DNA from: CAZIDL01 sp964537825 | GTDB taxonomy: Bacteria > Bacteroidota > Bacteroidia > Flavobacteriales_D > CAYVSK01 | Direction of reading: 5' to 3' | NCBI GenBank assembly: GCA_964537825.1 | Contig: CAZIDL010000013.1 | Location: forward strand, 1 to 47,623 | Length of the DNA: 47,623 nucleotides | Shown here: positions 42,256 through 47,623 of the stretch, in pieces | Numbering within the stretch: the first letter of the stretch is position 1 | How the letters are laid out: each line of letters begins with the position of its first letter | Notes under the pieces: model-generated | What the model was told of the DNA's origin: nothing | Database searches by the model: none | The model's input: the letters and a program-made list of their open reading frames with translations, nothing else | Program-made: the position numbers and the translations under genes

Positions 42256-43293
42256 TCAATCCAAAAATCTTTCTATCAATCTCGGGAACGCATAATGGGG
42301 AAGTTCCCGATCGGGCACCTGAAACCAAGCGCTCGGCCATTTTCTTCGGGGTACCGGCACTTTCCAGAAACGGGCATGGATCTTTTGATGGGAAAGGGTA
42401 TGCCGAACTTCGCTTTGCAGCACCAGTTCTTCCTTTTCCATCGCTCCATCGAAAGGAGGGCTCGGGAGCTTTCCTTCCCGCATTTCCGTTTCCCCGACAG
42501 GGGCTTTGCTCTCGATGAGGGGAAGTTGGTAAAGGTGTTGCCAGATATCCTTTTCCCTTCGTTGTTCCAGAACCACCCCGTTCTCGTTCCGAAGGTAGAG
42601 ATAATTGAAATACCGGTGGCGTTGTCCTTTCCCCTTCCGCTTTACGGGGAGCATTTCGACCTTTCCCTCCCGAAATGCTACGCATTCCTTTTTGAAGGGA
42701 CAGTTCGCGCAATCCGGGTCTTTTGGTGTACAAAGGAGCGCCCCGAACTCCATGATGGCTTGATTGAAGGTTCCGGGATCGGTATCCTCCATCATCTCCG
42801 AGGCAAGTTCGTGGATCCTTCGCTTCCCTTTGCTCGTGTTAACGGGTTCTTCGATTCCTTTCAAGCGGGCGATCACGCGCTCAACGTTCCCATCCACCAC
42901 AGGTGTTGGGAGTCCGAACGAAAAGGATCCGATCGCTGCCGCTGTATAAGGCCCGACCCCTTTCAATCCTCGCAGCTCCTCGAAACTGGAAGGAAATTCC
43001 CCGTTCCTTTCGTTAACAATATAGCGGGCGGTCCGATGGAGGTTGCGCGCCCGGGTGTAATAACCGAGGCCTTGCCACATTTTGAGGACCTCTTCTTCGG
43101 ATGCAGCCGCTAGGTCATGGACGGTGGGGAAACGCTCCAGAAAGGCCTCGTAATAGCGCAATCCATGTTCCACCCGCGTTTGCTGAAGAATGATCTCGGA
43201 AAGCCATATCCTGTAGGGCTCTTGAGTTCTTCGCCAGGGAAGCTCCCTGCGGTGCTTTCGATACCATTCGATCCATCTTTTGCTAAAGTCCAT
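42256..43293 (-). CDS. mutY: A/G-specific adenine glycosylase
   Basis: A 345-residue DNA repair enzyme that removes adenine mispaired with 8-oxoguanine. The helix-hairpin-helix domain carries catalytic E33 (LSEIILQQT) and D134 (PVVDGNVERV), with the HhH loop LKGVGPYTAAA between. The [4Fe-4S] cluster ligands C188, C195, C198 and C204 follow the C-x6-C-x2-C-x5-C rule. The C-terminal NUDIX-like domain (about 222-345), which reads 8-oxoG, is complete. Length is normal. It heads the conserved mutY-ssb-gldD group and is divergent from the HU gene. Confidence 0.97.
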   Translation of the reverse strand: MDFSKRWIEWYRKHRRELPWRRTQEPYRIWLSEIILQQTRVEHGLRYYEAFLERFPTVHDLAAASEEEVLKMWQGLGYYTRARNLHRTARYIVNERNGEFPSSFEELRGLKGVGPYTAAAIGSFSFGLPTPVVDGNVERVIARLKGIEEPVNTSKGKRRIHELASEMMEDTDPGTFNQAIMEFGALLCTPKDPDCANCPFKKECVAFREGKVEMLPVKRKGKGQRHRYFNYLYLRNENGVVLEQRREKDIWQHLYQLPLIESKAPVGETEMREGKLPSPPFDGAMEKEELVLQSEVRHTLSHQKIHARFWKVPVPRRKWPSAWFQVPDRELPHYAFPRLIERFLD

Positions 43294-43346
43294 TGAGGGA
43301 GCGTCTTACTGTATTGAACCCCGGAACTTCAAGATTCATCTAATTT

Positions 43347-43379
43347 TTGATGCTACGGGCTGTTACGCATCTATATTTG
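43347..43379 (+). promoter_or_regulatory. Promoter of the HU gene
   Basis: A -33 TTG within TTTTTG (43347-43349) is followed after 22 bp by TATATTTG (43372-43379), a perfect TAnnTTTG box. The predicted transcription start, near 43384, gives a leader of about 30 nt to the HU ATG. Confidence 0.65.
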
Positions 43380-43414
43380 CCACCGCAACAGACGTCTAAC
43401 CAAAGTCAAGGATC

Positions 43415-43708
43415 ATGACCAAAGCTGATCTCATTGCAAAGATATCCGAGGACACCGGGATCGAAAAAGTAGCTGTCCGTTCGATGATCGAATCCATGAT
43501 GAAGAACATCAAGGATTCCCTTCAGAACAACGAGAACGTTTACCTTCGGGGATTCGGGAGCTTCGTCGTCAAGAAGCGTGCTCAGAAGACCGGGCGGAAC
43601 ATCTCGAAGAACAAAACGATGATCATTCCGGCCCATAATATTCCCTCCTTCAAGCCGAGCAAAACTTTCGTCGAAGGAGTAAAGAAGAAAGTGCCCGTCA
43701 AGGACTGA
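43415..43708 (+). CDS. HU-family DNA-binding protein
   Basis: A 97-residue histone-like protein that bends DNA and compacts the nucleoid. It starts TKADLIAKISEDTGI, has the dimerisation helices, the conserved turn VYLRGFGSFVVKKR and the DNA-grasping arm with KTGRNISKNKTM and IPAHNIPSFKPSK. Slightly longer than E. coli HU (90) because of a KKKVPVKD tail. Its own strong promoter lies just upstream. The downstream TPR, 30-residue and RNase E/G genes may be read from the same promoter, since only 9 bp separate HU from the TPR gene. Confidence 0.96.
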   Translation: MTKADLIAKISEDTGIEKVAVRSMIESMMKNIKDSLQNNENVYLRGFGSFVVKKRAQKTGRNISKNKTMIIPAHNIPSFKPSKTFVEGVKKKVPVKD

Positions 43709-43717
43709 CATCGCCTA

Positions 43718-44248
43718 TTGACAGATCGCACACGAACAACGGTTTTGATAGGGGGAACGGTCCTTTTGGCCGTTCTCCTTTTTTTTGCCCCTCGTACGCC
43801 TGAAAAGGGGGCTGGAGTGGACCCCGTACGAGCGAAGATCGACGCAGCGGTGCGGAAAGTGCAGGATAAGGGTTCCCCTCCTATGGAAGGGATACGCGAA
43901 CTCCAACGTATCGCAAAGGAGCATCCTGAGAACGATAGCGTCCAGGCCGAGGTCAATTGGCAATTGGGGCGTTTCTCCGTAAGATCGGGCCAGTACCGTA
44001 AAGCTGCAGACCGTTTCGAAAAGGTTCTGTCGATCGCCCCGCGGACCTACCAAGATGCTTACCTTTACCTCGCCAGAACGTATGCGACCCTCGGAGATAC
44101 GGCCAAGGCTATCGAAAGGCTGAAAAGCTACCGCCAGGAGCTGGCCTCGGATTCCCTTCGTGAACAGGTGGACGGGTTGATGCGTTCCTTGAAAAGCAAA
44201 AGAACGAACGATACGGAACAAACGATATTGAACGATGCCAAGCGGTAA
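43718..44248 (+). CDS. Membrane-anchored TPR protein
   Basis: A 176-residue protein: one N-terminal TM helix (about 8-25, TVLIGGTVLLAVLLFFA) and then two or three TPR units (about 45-150), e.g. VNWQLGRFSVRSGQYRKAAD and AYLYLARTYATLGDTAKAIE. The start is TTG at 43718; the only ATG candidates lie after the TM helix. Lying between HU and the RNase E/G gene is a familiar Bacteroidota arrangement. Function unknown; topology suggests a periplasmic scaffold. The last 14 nt overlap the start of the 30-residue basic gene. Confidence 0.8.
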   Translation: MTDRTRTTVLIGGTVLLAVLLFFAPRTPEKGAGVDPVRAKIDAAVRKVQDKGSPPMEGIRELQRIAKEHPENDSVQAEVNWQLGRFSVRSGQYRKAADRFEKVLSIAPRTYQDAYLYLARTYATLGDTAKAIERLKSYRQELASDSLREQVDGLMRSLKSKRTNDTEQTILNDAKR

Positions 44249-44327
44249 GAAAAGAAAACGCCATAAGATCGCGACCCACAAGCGGAAGAAACGGATGCGC
44301 AAGAACCGTCACAAGAAGCGCAAGTGA
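44235..44327 (+). CDS. 30-residue very basic protein, COX24/bS22-like
   Basis: A tiny protein, MPSGKKRKRHKIATHKRKKR plus ten residues, with about two thirds Lys, Arg or His. I recognise the MPSGKKRKRHK opening as a short conserved Bacteroidota protein found next to the RNase G gene and sometimes labelled AURKAIP1/COX24-domain; that family includes mitochondrial mS38 and resembles actinobacterial bS22. A small-subunit ribosomal protein is therefore likely (inference from family, not shown by sequence). ATG 44235 lies inside the end of the TPR gene, so it is probably translationally coupled. Confidence 0.72.
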   Translation: MPSGKKRKRHKIATHKRKKRMRKNRHKKRK

Positions 44328-44383
44328 ACCGTTTCAGGAACATTCCGTTCCGTTAGACCATCTCTGAGAAAATCGGTCTTTGT

Positions 44384-44408
44384 GCTGGTCCTGTATCCGA
44401 GGACCGGC
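44384..44408 (+). promoter_or_regulatory. Leader hairpin before the RNase E/G gene
   Basis: GCTGGTCCT (44384-44392) pairs with AGGACCGGC (44400-44408) in a 9-bp stem with one G-U pair and a 7-nt loop. It lies 22 nt before the GTG start. No T run follows, so it is not an obvious intrinsic terminator. By analogy with the E. coli rne leader it might take part in feedback control, but this is inference. Confidence 0.4.
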
Positions 44409-44430
44409 CGATCCTAAATACTTGTGCGGC

Positions 44431-45984
44431 GTGGATCTCGAACTCGTTATCGATGCGGACCCACCTGAGGTCAGTATAGCCCTTCTACAGGACAAGGTCC
44501 TGACCGAACTCCATCGGGAGAAGAGCGAAACTGAGTTCAGCGTAGGGGACATGTACCTCGGCAGGGTGAAGAAGGTCATCCCGAGCCTGAACGCTGCTTT
44601 TGTTGACGTTGGCTACAAAAGGGACGCTTTTCTTCATTACCTCGACCTTGGTCCGCAATTCTCCTCTCTTAAAAAATTCGTCAAGCTCGCCCATCAGGGT
44701 AAGCTGAACAAGGCTGGTCTTGCTGGCTTTAAGATGGAACCCGACATCGATAAGAACGGCAAGATCCAGGATCAGGTGAAGGCGGATCAGAACATCCTCG
44801 TTCAGATCGCCAAGGAGCCGATCTCCCAAAAAGGCCCCCGGCTTACTTCCGAGCTCACGATCGCGGGACGTTTTCTCGTCCTCGTCCCCTTTACGAACAA
44901 AATATCCATATCCCAGAGCATCAGCAGCAAGGATGAGCGGAACCGCCTCCGGCGTCTGCTGAAGTCCATCAAGCCCGAGAACTTCGGCGTGATCATCCGG
45001 ACCGTGGCCGAGAACAAGAAGGCCTCCGACCTCGATCAGGACCTTCGGGACCTTATCAAGCGCTGGGATACCTGCTTTAAAGAGCTTCAGGGAGCCAAGC
45101 CGCCCAAAAAGGTGCTTGGTGAGCTCGACCGGACCTCGGCCTTGCTCCGTGATATGCTCAATGGGGAGTTCACCCGGATCCATGTTAACAACGCCGAGAT
45201 CTACGAAGAGGTCAAGGAGTACATCGAAAGCATCGCGCCGGACCAGAAGGACATCGTTAAGCCTTATTCCGGGAAGGTCGACATCTTCGACAAGTTCGGG
45301 ATCCAAAAGCAGATCAAGGCCTCCTTTGGCAGGCACGTCCCGCTTAAAAGCGGAGCTTATCTGATCGTGGAGCATACGGAGGCTATGCACGTGATCGATG
45401 TGAACAGTGGAAACCGTCGGAGTCCGGAAAAGAGCCAGGAAGAGAACGCCTTGGAAGTGAACCTTGAAGCCGCTCAGGAGATCGCCCGCCTCTTAAAGCT
45501 TCGGGACATGGGAGGGATCATCTGTGTGGACTTCATCGATATGTACGAAAAGGCCAACCAGAAAAAGCTCTACGAAGGCTTCAAGAAGTTCCTCGAAGAG
45601 GACAAGGCCAAGCACAACGTGCTTTTCCCAAGCAAGTTCGGTGTGATCGAGATCACCCGCGAGCGGGTACGTCCGGAGACCGATATCAAGACCGCTGAGA
45701 AATGCCCCGTCTGTAAAGGCAAAGGAGAGGTGCAGGCCACGATCCTCATTACGGATGATATCGAGAACCACCTTCGCTACCTCTTTGAGGAGCAAGGCTA
45801 CAAGAAGATCACCCTCGAAGCCCATCCTTTCATCGCCGCTTACCTCGAAAAAGGATGGCCTTCCCTGAAGTGGAAATGGATCAAGCGTTTTAAAAGGAAG
45901 CTTCGGGTGGTGCCCAAGACCGCCTTCCATTTTCTCCAGTACCGTTTCATGGACTCCGTTTCAGGGGAAGAGATCGAGGTTTGA
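44431..45984 (+). CDS. rng: Ribonuclease E/G family protein
   Basis: A 517-residue endoribonuclease that cuts single-stranded AU-rich RNA and processes rRNA and mRNA. It has an S1 domain (about 35-120, YLGRVKKVIPSLNAAFVDVG), an RNase H-like and 5'-sensor region, and the catalytic aspartates D323 (VIDVNSG) and D367 (CVDFIDM), spaced as in E. coli RNase E (D303/D346). The zinc-link cysteines C425 and C428 (CPVCKGKG) allow dimerisation. It lacks the long C-terminal scaffold of RNase E, so it is RNase G-like. GTG 44431 is chosen because family members begin with a short strand like DLELVIDADPP; a TTG at 44422 is possible. Confidence 0.95.
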   Translation: MDLELVIDADPPEVSIALLQDKVLTELHREKSETEFSVGDMYLGRVKKVIPSLNAAFVDVGYKRDAFLHYLDLGPQFSSLKKFVKLAHQGKLNKAGLAGFKMEPDIDKNGKIQDQVKADQNILVQIAKEPISQKGPRLTSELTIAGRFLVLVPFTNKISISQSISSKDERNRLRRLLKSIKPENFGVIIRTVAENKKASDLDQDLRDLIKRWDTCFKELQGAKPPKKVLGELDRTSALLRDMLNGEFTRIHVNNAEIYEEVKEYIESIAPDQKDIVKPYSGKVDIFDKFGIQKQIKASFGRHVPLKSGAYLIVEHTEAMHVIDVNSGNRRSPEKSQEENALEVNLEAAQEIARLLKLRDMGGIICVDFIDMYEKANQKKLYEGFKKFLEEDKAKHNVLFPSKFGVIEITRERVRPETDIKTAEKCPVCKGKGEVQATILITDDIENHLRYLFEEQGYKKITLEAHPFIAAYLEKGWPSLKWKWIKRFKRKLRVVPKTAFHFLQYRFMDSVSGEEIEV

Positions 45985-46059
45985 CCTTCGCCGCCGAGCG
46001 TCCGTGATCGCAACCCCCTCTCCCGCCCTATGGCTGGGACGGTACTGGATGGGATCTAT

Positions 46060-46067
46060 TACCTTTA
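46060..46067 (+). promoter_or_regulatory. Possible -7 element for dxs
   Basis: TACCTTTA differs from TAnnTTTG only in the last base and lies 29 nt before the ATG at 46096. If used, it rules out the in-frame ATG at 46030 as the start. No -33 TTG was seen. Confidence 0.35.
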
Positions 46068-46095
46068 CATGTTCCAGACCCCTTATAAGACCTTT

Positions 46096-47623
46096 ATGAG
46101 CAACGAAGAGCGGCGATTCCTGGACCGCATCGACCGACCTTCTGACCTTCGATCGGTATGCCGGAAAGAGGACCTTCAAACGGTGGCTGATGAGATCCGC
46201 GACCTGATCCTCGAAGTCGTGTCCAGCAAAGGCGGACACTTCGGCGGTAGTCTCGGAGTCGCTGAACTCACGGTCGCCCTCCATTACGTCTTCAACACCC
46301 CAGACGATCGCATCGTTTGGGATGTAGGTCACCAGGCTTACGGACACAAGATCCTGACCGGACGAAAGGATCAAATGGAGAGCATCAGGAAGTACGGGGG
46401 ATTGAGCGGATTCCCGAAGATCGCCGAGAGCGAGTACGATACCTTCGGCGTGGGGCATTCCTCCACTTCCATCTCTGCCGCATTGGGAATGGCCATTGCT
46501 TCCCGCCAGAAAGGGGAGATCGATCGGCAGCATGTGGCCGTGATCGGTGATGGGGCGATGACCGGAGGTATGGCCTTTGAAGCGCTGGATCACGGAGGGA
46601 TCGAGGACAGTGACCTGATCGTGGTCCTCAACGACAATCGCGTCTCCATCGATCCGAACGTGAGCGCGCTCAAAGAGTACCTGACGGACATCACCACTTC
46701 CCATACCTACAACAAGTTCAAGGACGACGTCTGGAACATGCTCGGGCGCCTGAGCCGCTTCGGCCCCAGAGCGCGAAAGATGGTCCAGCAGATCGAAGGG
46801 GGTATCAAATCCTCCCTTCTCCACCAGAGCAACATGTTCGAGGCCTTGAACTTCCGCTATTTCGGGCCGGTTGACGGCCACGATACGGACCACCTCGTCC
46901 GGATCTTCGAAGACCTGAAGGACATCAAAGGCCCCAAACTGCTCCACTGCGTGACCAAGAAAGGAAAGGGCTACGGCCCTTCCGAAAAAGGGGACGAGAC
47001 CACCTGGCACTCGCCCGGCGTCTTCAATAAGGATACCGGCGAGATCATCAAGGTGACGCCTGAAGCTCCGGAACCGCCCAAGTACCAGGACGTTTTCGGT
47101 CATACGATCGTAGAGCTAGCTGAAAAGAACGAGAAGATCCTCGGGGTCACCCCGGCCATGCCCACCGGCAGCTCCCTCAAGATCATGATGGAGGCCATGC
47201 CGGATCGGGCCTTTGACGTTGGTATTGCTGAACAGCATGCCGTGACCTTCTCAGCCGGTCTCGCTAAAGAAGGGATGAAACCCTTCTGTACGGTCTACTC
47301 CACTTTCCTCCAAAGGGGCTACGATCAGGTGGTGCACGACGTGGCCATCCAGAACCTCGGTGTCATTTTCGCCATCGATCGGGCCGGCATCGTCGGTGGG
47401 GACGGAGCTACCCACCAAGGAGCTTACGATGTGGCCTATCTGCGCTGCTTGCCCAACATGACCCTTGCTGCCCCGATGAACGAAGCGGAGATGCGGAACA
47501 TGATGTACACGGCCCAACTCCGGGACCTCGGCCCCTTCGCATTCCGTTATCCCCGCGGAAAAGGCGTCATGCCCGAATGGAAGACCAAGATGAAGGAAGT
47601 GCGGATCGGAAAAGGACGCAAAC
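46096..47623 (+). CDS. dxs: 1-deoxy-D-xylulose-5-phosphate synthase (3' truncated by window edge)
   Basis: The first 509 codons of DXS, a thiamine diphosphate enzyme that joins pyruvate and glyceraldehyde 3-phosphate in the first step of the MEP isoprenoid pathway. Visible are the N-terminal SKGGHFGGSLGVAELTVALH and WDVGHQAYGHKILTGR motifs, the ThDP motif GDGAMTGGMAFEALD ending in NDN, and the central pyrimidine domain with DVGIAEQHAVTFSAGLA (catalytic Glu) and IDRAGIVGGDGATHQG. The C-terminal transketolase domain is cut off. ATG 46096 (MSNEERRFLDRIDRP) fits the family start; in-frame ATGs at 46030 and 46072 would add an extension. It lies 111 bp after the rng stop codon. Confidence 0.96.
   Translation, partial: MSNEERRFLDRIDRPSDLRSVCRKEDLQTVADEIRDLILEVVSSKGGHFGGSLGVAELTVALHYVFNTPDDRIVWDVGHQAYGHKILTGRKDQMESIRKYGGLSGFPKIAESEYDTFGVGHSSTSISAALGMAIASRQKGEIDRQHVAVIGDGAMTGGMAFEALDHGGIEDSDLIVVLNDNRVSIDPNVSALKEYLTDITTSHTYNKFKDDVWNMLGRLSRFGPRARKMVQQIEGGIKSSLLHQSNMFEALNFRYFGPVDGHDTDHLVRIFEDLKDIKGPKLLHCVTKKGKGYGPSEKGDETTWHSPGVFNKDTGEIIKVTPEAPEPPKYQDVFGHTIVELAEKNEKILGVTPAMPTGSSLKIMMEAMPDRAFDVGIAEQHAVTFSAGLAKEGMKPFCTVYSTFLQRGYDQVVHDVAIQNLGVIFAIDRAGIVGGDGATHQGAYDVAYLRCLPNMTLAAPMNEAEMRNMMYTAQLRDLGPFAFRYPRGKGVMPEWKTKMKEVRIGKGRK

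Noticed and set aside
44485..45390. 301-codon antisense frame over the RNase E/G gene
   Set aside because: It is the shadow of a conserved enzyme with intact catalytic residues on the plus strand.
45961..47103. 380-codon antisense frame over dxs
   Set aside because: The plus strand encodes an unmistakable DXS; the antisense product has no family features.
1..47623. CRISPR arrays, tRNA or rRNA genes, insertion sequences or prophage
   Set aside because: No regularly spaced direct repeats, no cloverleaf or rRNA segments and no transposase or integrase genes were recognised on reading both strands.

Overview
This is a chromosomal window from a member of the Bacteroidota, most likely Flavobacteriia. 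The evidence is the gene content: gliding/type IX secretion genes (gldD, and a porW/sprE-like gene), the mutY-ssb-gldD cluster, DUF4292 and DUF4837 proteins, an AtpZ-type protein, a Y_Y_Y-propeller receptor and LytTR signalling. Many genes are preceded by the Bacteroidetes sigma-A type -7 element TAnnTTTG rather than an E. coli -35/-10 pair. GC content looks close to 50% by eye, high for the class. No tRNA, rRNA, CRISPR, insertion sequence or prophage was seen. The window reads as dense core chromosome with one unusual signalling region.

Layout. 1-4361: tail of a cold-shock protein with a strong terminator, then a leftward run rpiB, a large Asp-box (VPS10/BNR) propeller protein and an FKBP-type isomerase. 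4362-4859: noncoding, very rich in GATC. 4860-11341: exported MORN/YwqK-repeat protein, a soluble histidine kinase with about nine PAS domains, and a LytTR response regulator, joined by overlapping or abutting stop and start codons. 11342-14148: RNase R (leftward) and ferritin. 14268-21490: a rightward operon of four signalling genes (YfiR-like periplasmic protein, TPR protein, HAMP-SpoIIE phosphatase, and a propeller receptor fused to an adenylyl cyclase and an HD domain). 21494-24602: a tandem universal stress protein and a second, TPR-linked SpoIIE phosphatase, both leftward. 24783-34169: long rightward run of envelope genes (sugar nucleotidyltransferase, TPR lipoprotein, DUF4292, EnvC-like, TatA, GatA, LysM transglycosylase, DUF4837). 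34133-38540: leftward run of a porW/sprE-like gene, bactofilin, AtpZ, an AtpI-like protein and an unknown membrane protein. 38700-41019: M23 peptidase and GH3-family protein. 41026-43293: leftward mutY, ssb and gldD, without gldE. 43415 to the end: HU, a TPR protein, a 30-residue basic protein, RNase E/G and dxs, which runs off the window.

The most novel part is 14268-24602. A YfiR-like periplasmic protein, two SpoIIE-type phosphatases, a universal stress protein and a receptor that appears able both to make and to break down a cyclic nucleotide sit together. Catalytic residues point to cAMP. This could be a stress or nutrient signalling system built on cAMP and PP2C-type dephosphorylation, but that function is inferred.

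Other genome habits are visible. TTG start codons are frequent, convergent genes end with 0-6 bp gaps or overlap, and GATC is strongly over-represented even in noncoding DNA.
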